A DNA stretch of 64,000 nucleotides from contig OY540809.1 of the NCBI GenBank assembly GCA_961205875.1, forward strand, positions 14,644,267 to 14,708,266. The letters run 5' to 3'. The first letter of the stretch is position 1. Every line of letters begins with the position of its first letter. The translations under genes and the position numbers were made by a program. Below are positions 53,223-64,000 of this stretch, one piece after another. Under the pieces are notes generated by a model. The model did not search any database. It worked only from the letters and a program-made list of their open reading frames with translations, and was not told where the DNA came from. Source of the DNA: Sialis fuliginosa (lineage: Eukaryota > Arthropoda > Insecta > Megaloptera > Sialidae).

Positions 53223-54737
53223 CTTCTGCCCTGTAAGGGGAAGGAGGGTAAGATGGTTGCGCGCGCATACTCGATAACTTCTCTAATAAATGGTCGATTT
53301 GATTGCCGCGAATGGAACACTCCCCCCCACCCCCCGGGCGCGCCTAAAAAACACCGGCACGTCAGCCCCAACAACTTTACGTCTAATGTATCAAATTTAA
53401 TCCGCATTACTTATTTCTGTTTTCTTTTATACGTATCTTTCAATTTATATATGTTCAGATTTCTGCACCAAGGAAATATTTTCTCATATTATGTGTGTGG
53501 GTGATTTTAGTGGCGATGAAAAGTTTGGTTTATGAAGCAGTATATTTTGGTCTTTTGATTTAGGGTAAATAATGATACGATTAATTTTTCTAAATTTATA
53601 CTTCTCTAGGCACACCGCGACACATTTTTGCTAGGCATTGAAAATATTGTTTGGAAATGTGATACTTCGGAAGTGTGACGCTCTTTGGGTAAACTCGGGG
53701 AGCTGACCGAAGGAGATAAAATTGTATTCACAAATATATAACGTTCTCACTACCTCTGTGGCTTACACTACGGTATGCTTGTCTCTGTTTGATTCGCTCA
53801 ATGTGCTTTATATTTTTGGTAGCGTGTATGCCACGTATTGTATATGTTTAGTTATATGAATGGTTTTTGAAGTGATTATTAAGTTGTTTCGTTATTTAAA
53901 AAAAAAAACAAGTTGTAGTTGTTTTTCAATAACGCCAAAGAAGTATAACTTCTAATGCGTGTACATAAGTATACACACCAAATTTTTACGAATAAATGTG
54001 AATCTCGGTTTCTGGGTATAAGTCGCGTCTTTTCGGTTATTATCTCGGTCAATATTTAGTTACATTCGCGGTAGATTTTTTGTCAAAGTAAATAAATGCT
54101 GGTGGGTGTAAGTAGCGTCTTTATGTGAAGAAAATATGTCGTTATTGTGTACACTCAGCACCTCAGAGATCTACTTAAATATTATCGTCTTGCATAATGT
54201 ATCCTTGACGCGTTTGCAGACGTGTGTACATTCTTAGAGAATAGTTTAGAATTAAAAGCGGAAATCCACATACGTTCGCAGAAACTATAGAAGGCGAGGA
54301 GCATCGCACACACAGCGGCTGAATAATTCATGCAGCAGCCGTGTCGTCGTCGTGGAGGAGGCATGTTTGTGGCCGCGTCTGCGGAAAACTACCGCAACAC
54401 CTGTTTGTAAGCGGCATAAACACTGTCGACGCAAAAATACATACTATCGCATATAACAGCAATGCTCATCTAAAATTACTCTTATGTTTTAAGGATGGTG
54501 ATTTTCGGAATTCACTTATCTCCTCGAATAACGCGATATTTCTTGGAACCTATCTACCGCGTATATCGGATACATACCAATCATCGTTTAAGGTATTTCT
54601 CAGTGGGCAATAAGGTTTGCTATATAATAGAAAATAATAGAAAAAGTGAAATATAGCGCGATTTGGGAAATTCAACGGAAAATTAAAACAAAAATCCTGA
54701 ATAAACCCAAATTTTGTGATTAATTAAAACAGTTATA
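53223..54737. other. Mixed region with two GC-elevated patches
   Basis: 53260-53370 is GC-rich ('ggttgcgcgcgcatactcga', 'cccccccaccccccgggcgc'). 54185-54430 is GC-elevated ('catgcagcagccgtgtcgtc', 'gtcgtggaggaggcatgttt', 'ggccgcgtctgcgg') with overlapping open frames on both strands (minus 54182-54364, plus 54341-54613). No protein is recognised. The second patch could be a promoter or first-exon CpG-type patch, or a repeat fragment. Confidence 0.35.
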
Positions 54738-54908
54738 TACAAAGCTTCATTCAAAATCCTGAAATGATTCACTAATGTGAGCAAAGATATCGTCAAAATA
54801 AAATCAATAAATACATATAAAATTGTCAGTATAGGGATTATGTTAATTTTCACTTTATCTTTGCTCACAGATAGTGAATCATTTCAGAATTTTGATTGGA
54901 GTATAACC
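54738..54908. repeat. Fold-back repeat with ~60-bp arms
   Basis: 'caaaatcctgaaatgattca' with 'ctaatgtgagcaaagata' (54752-54789) is mirrored by 'tatctttgctcacagatagt' with 'gaatcatttcagaattttg' (54856-54894). Weaker pairing extends both ways ('gttata.ac' outward, 'gt.aaaat' inward). The right arm abuts family A copy 3. Probably a small palindromic MITE; no target duplication was fixed. Confidence 0.7.
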
Positions 54909-55750
54909 TTTTGCTTCCTCGCAATATCGAAGATACAAGAAGCTTTGTGATCGTTTCAGATTGAGACAAAAAAAATGTTCTCTGATTTCAAAATTTTAAA
55001 TTGATTTATCCGTTTCACGTCAAGGCAAACACTTTTCGTTCCGTGTCTGTCTGTCTGTCCGCCCGCCCGTCCGTCCGTCCGTCCATCCGTGTGTGTGTCC
55101 GCCTGTCCCCTGAATCCTTTTCACACGCATAACTCATGAAACACTGAACCGATATTATTGAAACTTGTTCAGATGGTTGGGTCTGGCTTGAGGACGGTCC
55201 CATTTTAAAATCTTCAAAATCGTATGTAAGAGGGAGGAGTGACACCTCAAAATATTAATTTTTTTAAGATATCTCAAGAACGACACATGTTACGTGAAAA
55301 TTTTATAGAATATTTTTTGTAGAGCATTAAATTTCCTATAATGTGGGTCTATAACGTTTGTTGTAAATTCCCTTACAAAGATTTATCTCAATTTATTTTA
55401 AAAATTCGTGTTTTGTTTTTATAAATTTATATTTGCTTGGGCATATTAAATGTCATTTTGACGTTTTAAATCAAGGTTAGTAAACTTATTTTATTAACCT
55501 TGGTTTTAAAGGTCATTTTGACGTTTTAAATGTCATTTTGACATTTGCATAAATTTAGATTTAGATTGAAATTGTCAAAAAATTAAAAATATATGAAAAA
55601 TATTCAGGTGCGTTTTAAGAAAAATTTCGAACTAAGATTTTTTAGTAAAATTTGTATAAAAATTAATGCCAGGCAATTTATCTCAACACTATCAGTTTTG
55701 GTGAATTTAGCACGAGGAAGCACTGTGCATTTACTTGGTAGATGTTTTTT
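54909..55750 (-). mobile_element. Family A repeat, copy 3
   Basis: From 'cttttgcttcctcgcaatat' to 'tgtgcatttacttggtagat', the reverse of 26853-27665. It contains the (GTCT)n/(GTCC)n tract at 55041-55085, 'tgaaacactgaaccgatatt', 'gaggacggtcccattttaaa', 'ctcaagaacgacacatgtta' and about four 20-bp GTCATTTTGACGTTTTAAAT units at 55445-55555. One unit is interrupted by a 31-bp insertion (55472-55502). Confidence 0.78.
55472..55502. mobile_element. 31-bp miniature of the 9-bp-TSD element
   Basis: Begins CAAGGTTAGTAAA and ends TTAACCTTG, the same termini as the 527-bp element at 24207-24733, joined by only about 9 bp. It is flanked by GTTTTAAAT (55463-55471) and GTTTTAAAG (55503-55511), an 8-of-9 direct repeat. 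The uninterrupted neighbouring units read GTTTTAAATGTCATTTTGAC, so the flanks fit a 9-bp duplication with one later substitution. Confidence 0.75.
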
Positions 55751-56344
<594 letters not shown>

Positions 56345-56355
56345 TGAGTGAGTGT

Positions 56356-56560
56356 GAGTTGTCGCCATGTAAGCTGTCACCGCATGACGTATCGGATCTA
56401 CGGGCCAGCTGCCGGCAATCAATTGCCGCGACGGTGGTTGTGAGCCGAGGGGTCACTGTCGGGGGTACTGCTACACAATTGTTGCGTTTGATAACGCTGC
56501 GCGCCGCACAACATGCCGCGGTTCGAACCCTGTCATCGCTTACCCGGCTTTGCGACATAA
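56356..56560. other. GC-rich island with a pol III B-box match
   Basis: 'gtaagctgtcaccgcatgac', 'gggccagctgccggcaatca', 'gacggtggttgtgagccgag' and 'aacgctgcgcgccgcacaac' form a GC-rich block beside the TG tract. GGTTCGAACCC at 56520-56530 matches the tRNA B-box consensus on the plus strand, but the T-stem does not pair and no A-box is convincing. Open on the plus strand from 56344 to 56643 (99 codons), unrecognised. It could be a tRNA-derived SINE fragment or part of another GC-rich element. Confidence 0.35.
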
Positions 56561-56688
56561 CATATTACTACACTCTCTGGAGGTATAGTTCTGACATCAA
56601 GTCTAGAATTAGAATAGAGAAGTGTTCTATTTATAATCTATGAAAGAATCTAAAATGTATGGGATCATTGAATTGTAATTTGGCTTAA

Positions 56689-57003
56689 CCCCTTGTACAC
56701 GAAAATCGACAAAAGTCGATTGTATTTATTTTTCATTCCGCGCAAAAATCGACTATAGTCGACTACTCGAAAAAACACCGTTGCACGCGGAAATCGACTC
56801 GAGAAAAATATTTTTAGAAAAAAAATGTGAATTATTCAGTAACATCCTCTACCCTACCGTTTTCTTATTCATTTTTGTATCTAAATTTTATATTTATATT
56901 AGTCCTCAATATACGACACACGAAATAAATAAATAAATTAGATCATTTTGATTTTTCTAGGGAAATTTGCACATATTTCGGAATTTGAATCGCGTACAAA
57001 GGG
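56689..57003. mobile_element. piggyBac-like MITE, TTAA-flanked
   Basis: TTAA (56685-56688 and 57004-57007) directly borders CCCCTTGTACACGA and, from the right, CCCTTTGTACGCGA (12 of 14). TTAA plus a CCC-starting TIR is diagnostic of piggyBac-type elements. The left half contains three 'aaatcgac' motifs, two of them paired into AATCGAC..GTCGATT and ATCGACTATAGTCGA-type palindromes. 315 bp with no open frame; it depends on a transposase from elsewhere. Confidence 0.85.
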
Positions 57004-57007
57004 TTAA

Positions 57008-57541
57008 ACAGTATTGTACAATTTTAAAATATAGAGCCAAATATCTGCAATTATCGACTATTGAAAAAAAATGTTTCAAATAAAGTCTGTAGGATTTTGT
57101 TAGGGTTATTCAATATTGCAAATTTCTAAAAGTCGAATAATTTTTGAAAAATCAAAATTTTCTTTAAATAAAAACTATATTTCTACGTCACAATAATTTC
57201 AACCATATCTAGTTTTATGTCGTTTTCGATTTCATGTACGTAATAATTTTACAATGACAAAAATATAATTTGAAAAATATCAATATCTCGATGTATTACA
57301 AAAAGATTGATACATCGATTGTCTCTTTAAAAATTCAACAAAATCGATAGTTCCGAAGATGGAATATCTATTTTATTTCTCCTAAAAACATTATATGCTT
57401 ATAAAGCGCTCCACCAAACTATTAACTCTATAAATATCATAGAAGAATAATCAATTTATTTAAAAACCAATAGATACCTTCGTAGTGTAGCAAAAGCTCT
57501 TAGAACAAGTACAATAAGCACTTATGCTAGAAGTGAGCGAG
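57008..57541. other. AT-rich sequence, nothing recognised
   Basis: One stem (CGATGTAT..ATACATCG) lies near 57290-57320. No gene or repeat partner. Confidence 0.4.
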
Positions 57542-57607
57542 TATAACCACGTAAAGGCGGGTTTAACGTGATCATCAGCCGAGCTGTGTCGAGAGAACGC
57601 CAGTCTA
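57542..57607 (+). promoter_or_regulatory. Possible core promoter and short first exon
   Basis: TATAACC at 57542-57548 is followed at about 33 bp by ATCATCAGCC, an initiator-like ATCAG at 57574-57578. The patch is GC-richer than its flanks. A possible donor CTA|GTGAGC follows at 57607/57608. The next acceptor-like site is at 58066. If real, this would be a noncoding first exon of about 34 nt. The TATA match is imperfect and the evidence is positional only. Confidence 0.2.
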
Positions 57608-58049
57608 GTGAGCCATGCAGATAACTACTAGACTATCGCGATTCACCTTTTCAACATTGTCACTAATGACACACTCTGATATATGGTTATTTGGTTATAT
57701 ACACTCTCTAGCTAGTGATGGTCATACTGCATTTCTTTTCGATACGTGTAAATTAACTTGAAGTATTATATCTATAGCCTAATCCAATAAATCATTTTTC
57801 AATTTTTTTTTACAAATTAATTACAATTTATTACAACTGAAATTAAATTTATAACTGTTGCCGTTTTCGGGTAAATTAAGTGTGGTGTAGCTTTAGTCTT
57901 AAGTTACACCAGCATCTATAGCCCAAGATTCAGTATTTTCTCAGATTATCATTAAAAAAAAAATTCACAAACTTTTCAACTATATTATAATTGTTTAGAT
58001 TTAGATTCGTTAAATATAAATATTTTATTTCTTTTTCATTTTTACAATG
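57608..58049. other. AT-rich sequence between candidate splice signals
   Basis: Nothing recognised; it would be intron if 57607 and 58066 are real splice sites. Confidence 0.3.
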
Positions 58050-58118
58050 TACGTTTTTTGTTTCAGGTGAGTCCCTAATTATTACAATTATCAAAATGAT
58101 CAACTTCAGTGTGTAAGT
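58050..58118 (+). promoter_or_regulatory. Candidate recursive splice site or 46-nt micro-exon
   Basis: A pyrimidine tract with 'acgttttttgtttcag' ends at 58066 and is followed at once by GTGAGT, so a strong 3' splice site abuts a strong 5' splice site (CAG|GTGAGT). A second donor, AGTGT|GTAAGT, lies after 58112 and closes a 46-nt segment. The segment contains ATG (58096, context TCAAAATGA) with codons for MINFS before the donor. The arrangement fits either a recursive-splicing exon or an ordinary small 5' exon carrying a start codon. Splice motifs occur by chance in AT-rich DNA. Confidence 0.35.
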
Positions 58119-59429
58119 AGAAAATAATTATTATAATTTTTTTTCGCATCTATACATAAAAATATGTAAGTTCTGAGTGATTGACTCATCAACACCCAAC
58201 CCATAACCATGGACCTAGAATCATATAAATATAATTTAATTTCCCTGTAAGAAAGGATTTTATCAAATCAAACTTTTTAATGTAAAAATGATTTCAGACT
58301 TACTGTATTAGATTTTATAAATTATATAAATCATTTATTAATAAATAAATAAAACAAATTCTTTGTTATACTTATTAGTTAAGTTGAAGATAATACTTAT
58401 TGAAAAATATATAAAGTTATTATTCAATTACTTAATAATATCAAACGAAAAATATCCTTCATGTAAGATGTTCTACAAATGTAAATTATTTAAATTAAGT
58501 ACCTAAAATTTATTTGACGTATTGTACGTAAGTTCAGTTTCAATTAATGTAAATGTTATAATTTCCACCCCCTATTTACAAAATACAAATGTATCTACCG
58601 ACTGTTTTTTGCTTCCAGCGATAATGTGTATACAATATTATTCGAGACTCATTTTAATACAAAATGTCTTAACTGCGTTGGGGGAAAATTCAATCACCAA
58701 GTTTTTATGTAAATTACTTTATTGTTGTATTCTGGGAAATCACGAAATTCAGTTAGACGTACGTATGTGCAAGTGATGTCGGGATAATTTAATCATTTTA
58801 ATGTATTTTTTAAAGGAGAGAGAGAGTAGGGGGTGGGGTGGTTTGTGAAAAAAGTAAATATAGTAAGAAATGATGCAGATTTCAAATCCACGCGCATTAT
58901 TTGTTGTCATCAAAGAAAACTGATTTTGAATGTGGGTTGCATATGGATTTTTGGTAAAGGAAAATAAACTTTTTAAAAGAAACAAGGAGGGTGGGTTTTT
59001 CTTTTGTTCTGCACGTTTTCTTAAATACTTTTGTATTTTGTTCACAGAATTTCAGGTATTTGTATGTAGGTAATCTTTATAGATTGTTTGAGGTTACAGA
59101 TATTGTAATACGTGGAATTTATTGATGTCTTTAAACAAATCTTGATTTTGCGTAAAAAATACAGCACAAATATACCATAATTTATATATGATTTTGATTT
59201 TCGATATTTTACCTTTCTTGGAAGTGAAATGTTTCTTTTATATTTCAATTTTCAAAAATCATCAAATTGTTCCACAAAATATTTGAAAGAGACATGATCA
59301 TAGTGACCTAAATTATTAAAATATTGTAACCGAAAATTATAGAATTCTTATTCAATTTTTTTTTAGTCTTTTGATGTAAAATCTAAGATTTTTATAAAAT
59401 ATTAATAGCTAAGAACACCCACTGAACAA
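58119..59429. other. AT-rich sequence, nothing certain
   Basis: 'ctgttttttgcttccag' ending at 58619 is another acceptor-like site. It can continue the MINFS frame for about 30 codons before a stop, but that open run is within chance expectation. A GA patch lies near 58816-58830. Confidence 0.35.
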
Positions 59430-59495
59430 TTATCTAACTTTTGGTGAAAACCGCATTAAAATCGGTTTAGTAGTTTTCGAGTTTACCTGTAACAT
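59430..59495 (+). mobile_element. Retroelement-like tail fragment
   Basis: 'acttttggtgaaaaccgcat' with 'taaaatcggtttagtagttt' and 'tcgagtttacctgtaaca' is a family-N-like tail. No body recognised. Confidence 0.45.
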
Positions 59496-59849
59496 ATCCT
59501 TTTATAGAGGTAGGAATTAATACCGAAAATTTTCGGAATCGAAATTTTTATAGAGATTTCCATTTTTTGGTGACTTTCAAAAAGAACAAAACGCAGAGGA
59601 GTTAAATTTTGTATTTAGCATCTGTATATACCTCTAAAGAAAACCTTCTATATTACAAATACGTCGGAAATGAATAATTAAATTTATTATTTTTCGAAAC
59701 GGTACATATGTACATAATTTATGCTTTATTCATCTTTCCCCCAACTTTCCTATAAATAATTCTGAGGGTAAACAGTATTTTTATATGTGCCTATGCAATA
59801 TAATTTTCATAAATTAAAAATATTTTATTTTTTTCTATGTATTTTCATT
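59496..59849. other. AT-rich sequence
   Basis: Contains the 14-bp palindrome CCGAAAATTTTCGG near 59523. Nothing else. Confidence 0.4.
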
Positions 59850-59915
59850 TTTGAGTTACAGCCTCTACAGACCGACAAACAGACATCATGGCGAAAATAG
59901 TGACATGAAAATAAA
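59850..59915 (+). mobile_element. Retroelement-like tail, family M copy 2
   Basis: 'gagttacagcctctacagac' and 'aaacagacatcatggcgaaa' followed by 'atagtgac' parallel 2979-3030. Confidence 0.45.
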
Positions 59916-62157
59916 AATAATATCTGTGAGGTATCAAGTCGTATAATAATTATTGAAATTATGTTGTACACTTATCACCACTGCTTTCGAATAGTTAAAC
60001 CATACCATTGATTAGAACTGTCAGTGAGTTGTCATTTATATTTAATATCCCGCAGATAGCGTTAGAGAGAAAATTTTTAATAATATTTTATTATCTATTC
60101 CTGATAATAATTTAAACGAAACTAACAAAAAGATAGCATTATTATAACCTTAGCGATCGGTTATATCCGTCCGTTTTCATAAATCCGTATCTTTGTTTAC
60201 AGAATGTTTATGGGCATAGTTGTGTGAACGGTAATGCGATAAAATCAATAAACTGTGGTGGATTGTGCGGCAGTCGAACATGATAAGGCGATGATATCAA
60301 TTTTTTATGAGCAGTAATTCTCTTTTCAATATTTTTGTCAGTTTAACGCGTTTTTTTAATTTTTCGCATACGCGTTTGTTTTTTTCCGTAAATTGAAAAA
60401 CGAATTTAATTATTTTTAGATCATTTATTTATTATTGAACGATGTTTAGGTGGGTCTTGTGATATTAATTCTTTAACAGGATATATACATATACATATAT
60501 ATATCTATTTTGTATTGGGTGAATTTATTTAGGAATTATACGGTTGTAATAAAAATTCAACAAATTATGAAAATTGATTTTTTATTATGAAATTATTAGC
60601 AGATTAACTTGTCAAGAGAAGATGTGACTTGTTTGTTTCCTTTTTCAAAATGTACATTATTTAATGTCAATCTTCTTTACAAATTTTTGTAATAGAATAA
60701 TTTTGTAAACGAATAATAGTTTATAAACTAAATTTTGCAATTTTGAATTTTTTTGTAGCTAAATCAATAATAATTACTAATCTTATTTTGCTATCTTTAT
60801 TGGCGTCTGCAAGAAAAATTGTAAAGAATTTACTGTTCTATATATAAGATATATCAATGTAAAATCGTCAGTTTACTAAATAATTCGCAAAAACTGAATT
60901 TTTCAAGTTCTACGAAAATTAGCCCGCGAAAGAATTTTGTAGCACAATTTAATTCAGATTAGGGGGATGTTACAGCTAAATAACTAATTTACAAACCCCT
61001 TGATATAAGATTAGCATCCGTCACTGAGATTTAAAGTTTTCAACTTCTCCATTCCCGCCACATGTTGTGGACGTCTGCGTATATTTCTCTTCATATTTTT
61101 TTAACTGTGTATAAATTACACTTCTGTCAGAACTTCTTTTTCTATTTTCCACTTTTATTAATGACTTTTTTCTCTTTTACAAAATATACTTTTTTTTTTA
61201 ATTTTAGAATGTTTTAATTTTACATGTTTTATGGCTACACAAAATACTTTAAAAATCATAAATTATTTAATTAAAATGATCCTGGCCTTCTGAATTCAAG
61301 CCGTGGTATTATAATCACGAATTGTACTCTTAGAGACGCCAATGCAATACGCGATGAAACATTGTAGAGTGAAGTTGGGTAAACGTAAACTTCATTGCTA
61401 TTATTGAATTGAGAACATCCGCCTTTTTGTAGTCGATTAAAAATAAACATTTTTTTAAACATTATTTATTACTATATTAAAGCTTATATACCTTAAAGTA
61501 AAAGGTATGTATCTAATCCGATATGAATGCATTTGATAATTATTATAAAATAAAATAGCACTTAAAAACAAAACTTTTCAAAAAGTCGTAAACAAACCCT
61601 TCAATTCCACTTAACCATTATTACTAATACCATAAATTTGTAAGCACGACCCAATACTTCATCGGAATTATAATATAAAAGCTGAGCAACGAAATGGCAA
61701 ACTTTGTTAATTGGTTGGAAGTTTTCATCGTATCTATTGTTTTAATACTTTTATATGAATATTTATTTGTGAAAGTAGTGCAAAGTTGAGTCAGTAAATA
61801 TCATCTTCATTAATGTTTCACAGAAACACAAACTGCAATTAGCAACAGAAGTGGTAGAAGACCAAAGCGACTTAAAAATGTCACAAACACTCGAGTTTAT
61901 GATGAAAAACTTCACTTTTTTGCCTACAAAATGACAATGATTCATGTCTTTTCATTTGTCTTGCTTCATAATCGTTAAGGAGTGTATACATTTTGAATAG
62001 GCTGGTTTCTTTCCTTTTTTGTGTTGTTCTGAATGTAAAAAATAATGCAAGAGTTTATTGTACATTAAGCTTATTATATAATATTTCGTCGAATTACTTT
62101 TCTTGATGAAATTAATTTAATGGAAATAAATTATGATGTATTTTGTTACAATTCAGC
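59916..62157. other. Long AT-rich stretch, nothing recognised
   Basis: No repeat partner, coding, RNA or clear splice signal was found. Low-complexity TA occurs near 60481-60505. Confidence 0.4.
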
Positions 62158-62418
62158 TTTATATATTTTTTATGTATGTTCGGGCATAACTTCGACAAAC
62201 ATGCACCGATTTGGACGATTTTTTTTGTTTCAAAGAGTATATAAGTACTCCTAAGGTGGTCGCATATAAATTTTATCAGAATCAGTCCATGGACTTCTTG
62301 GATTCGCCACTCATAAGGGAAAAATTTAAAAAACTTGTAAAATAAAATCGTCTTTAAAATACTCTAAAAATACTGACAATGAAATTATTATTGAGTTTTT
62401 TTGAAGTCAGTTTTTTAT
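62158..62418 (+). mobile_element. Family G repeat, copy 4
   Basis: 'tatgtatgttcgggcataac', 'ttcgacaaacatgcaccgat', 'ttggacgatttttttt', 'ctaaggtggtcgcatataaa', 'ttttatcagaatcagtccat', 'cgccactcataagggaaaaa' and the decayed end 'ttttttgaagtcagttttt'. Same order as 18750-19152. Confidence 0.75.
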
Positions 62419-63261
62419 TCAAAATTGTTGAAATTATATTTGCATCTTTTTGAAAATCTTGAAAATATATGTTTTCACCATTATTTTGTGTGTGTGTGTG
62501 TGTTACTGTTAAGCTTTGAAAGAAACTGTCGTATTTTGAAAGAAATCAGACAGCCGGAAACGGATGTTTGCTGTAGTCAATTTTTAAAGTATTTATTGGA
62601 AAAAATGTTTTTAGCAAAAGTTTTTTAAGGATTATTTTTTTCTATAAGTTCCAGTGATTGAATAAAAAACAATTCAATGTAAATTAAAATGAATTTAGTT
62701 TATTTCTAAAATTCTGTAGGGTCGTAAAAAATTTAAATATATTTTTTTCAAATATCAATTAAAGGAAACAATAAATTCGAAGTTTAAAAGGATATATAAA
62801 ATATATTAAGAAGTAATAAAAATTCTTTTGTCGTTAAGGTGTGTGGGGTCTTTAACAATACTAAAGACGATCCATTTGAAAGATTTATTTGTAATTCAGA
62901 AAGTGGTAATAAAAAGTACTCTTAGGAAAATTGCTTTTTTACTGTTTTTATTTATGTTATAGTATGTATATGTATTTTTCTATATTGTCAATAAGATTTT
63001 TCTGACACATGCCACATTTTTTGTATGTTTTAAAAAGTTTTTATAAAAAGAGAAAAAAAAAACTTTTTCAATTTGTTATTTTATAAAACTTATTGACATT
63101 TTATATAGAATTTGATTCCAATATGCACTTAGTTTCTTTATTTGGACTATTAATCCACCCTTTATATAAGTTATAGCAGTAAATAATGTAGAAAATTAAT
63201 TTTGTGGAAAAAATGAGGATAGCTGTTACAAATAATTAATCAAGAAATCTTTATACAAAAC
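62419..63261. other. AT-rich sequence with a short TG tract
   Basis: (TG)8 lies near 62486-62502. Nothing else recognised. Confidence 0.4.
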
Positions 63262-63425
63262 ATTACTCGACCGACTTTGACGAAACCTTCACCAATGTGT
63301 TCCTTGAAATCTCAGAAATGTTATAATCATACTATCACTCAAAATAGTTCAACACGCAGATAATTAGACCATATGTCTTCATAACTTTAATATTTAAGTC
63401 CTTGCGAAACCGCGAGGAACTGCTA
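63262..63425 (+). mobile_element. Family N tail copy, with boundary motif
   Basis: 'attactcgaccgactttgac', 'gaaaccttcaccaatgtgtt', 'ccttgaaatctcagaaatg', 'actatcactcaaaatag' match 1395-1510 in order. The segment then runs to 'cttgcgaaaccgcgaggaac' and 'tgctagtatta', a likely element boundary. Confidence 0.55.
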
Positions 63426-64000
63426 GTATTACATAATCAATAATATGTATAATATATTTCTTTAAGTACATCAACTGTAATAGCTTTAGTTGCAGCTATT
63501 ACGTTATATAGATTTCTAGATATAATTTTATTTAATCTTCAAACTCCGTCAACAATTTATTTTAATGAAATATTGAAGCACTCGTTGAAGTGTTTAGAAA
63601 CTTAAAAAAAGAGTAATTGCAAAAATTTACAATTCTCGTTTCTGTAAATCGCATCACTCTTAGTTATATTCTTATGCATCTCATGATTGAAAGAGTTTCA
63701 TTATAAATATTACGTTTTTGTCTCTCGTCTCTTATAAACTTCAGTCTTTTAAAATAATAATATATCATTCGTTTTTATTTAGTTCTTATTACACTTTTCT
63801 AGATTTTGTTCTTTTGTATGAACTTTGATGGTAATGTTGGTAGCAGTAATTGTTAAGTTTTATTTTAAAACTTATTTAAAAGATATTAAAATATTATTAT
63901 CATTATTATTATTAATATAAATTTCGAAATATTGGAAAAATATGAAATTAAAAATTTGTCATAATTATAATTTTTAAGCTGGATGCAACGAAATTATAGT
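63426..64000. other. AT-rich sequence to the window end
   Basis: (ATT)n-type low complexity lies near 63890-63915. Nothing else recognised. Confidence 0.4.

Noticed and set aside
52837..53504. Long opposing open frames (143 and 135 codons) as genes
   Set aside because: Both cross the family K repeat copy, overlap each other on opposite strands, and encode no recognisable motif.
56520..56530. GGTTCGAACCC as a tRNA gene
   Set aside because: The flanking T-stem does not pair, no anticodon or D arm can be placed, and no convincing A-box lies upstream.

Overview
This window looks like noncoding DNA from an insect nuclear genome, most likely a moth or butterfly. It is strongly AT-rich throughout. 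It contains no long open frame, no bacterial-type gene organisation, no rRNA, no convincing tRNA and no CRISPR array. The insect (probable Lepidoptera) assignment rests on short repeat motifs I associate with lepidopteran genomes: AAACCGACTTCAAAAAA-type ends, ACGGAACCCTAAAAA ends, and tails reading 'accgat..tgatgaaatttggca' followed by 'acgaagtcacgggtaac'. No database search was possible, so the taxon is an inference.

The content is mainly small non-autonomous transposable elements (MITEs), non-LTR-like 3' tails, fold-back repeats, degenerate tandem repeats and microsatellites. Several elements are complete, with terminal inverted repeats (TIRs) and target-site duplications (TSDs) readable by eye: a mariner-like MITE (2271-2580), a pogo-like MITE (4618-4887; eroded relative 51623-51774), a TAA-flanked Harbinger-like family (11398-11673, 17759-18084, partial 16989-17056), a 9-bp-TSD family (24207-24733 and a 31-bp miniature at 55472-55502), two hAT-like MITEs (31698-31914 and 38908-39662), a TTAA-flanked element with a ~98-bp hairpin (42064-42674), and a piggyBac-like MITE (56689-57003). 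A 486-bp TIR family (full copy 37433-37918) has four partial relatives. An unclassified ~0.8-kb family has three long copies (26853-27665, 30611-31375, 54909-55750) carrying an internal 20-bp minisatellite.

Layout: 1-9 kb holds tandem repeats, mariner and pogo MITEs, an 81-bp tandem array and a candidate coding exon (7091-7305). 9-19 kb holds a GGTTATGGGG-type block, a SINE-like repeat and the Harbinger-like family. 19-32 kb holds the 9-bp-TSD insertion and a nested cluster (30361-32222). 32-43 kb holds large inverted repeats, the hAT MITE with a 23-G run and the TTAA hairpin element. 43-54 kb is mostly unremarkable AT-rich sequence. 54-64 kb holds a fold-back repeat, the miniature element, a ~108-bp TG tract, the piggyBac-like MITE and a splice-signal cluster at 58050-58118.

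No gene can be named. The best host-function candidates are an open GC-elevated segment ending in a splice donor (7091-7305), a TATA/initiator-like pair (57542-57607), and a juxtaposed 3'/5' splice site with a further donor 46 nt downstream. That last arrangement matches a recursive-splicing site and would place the window inside a long intron.
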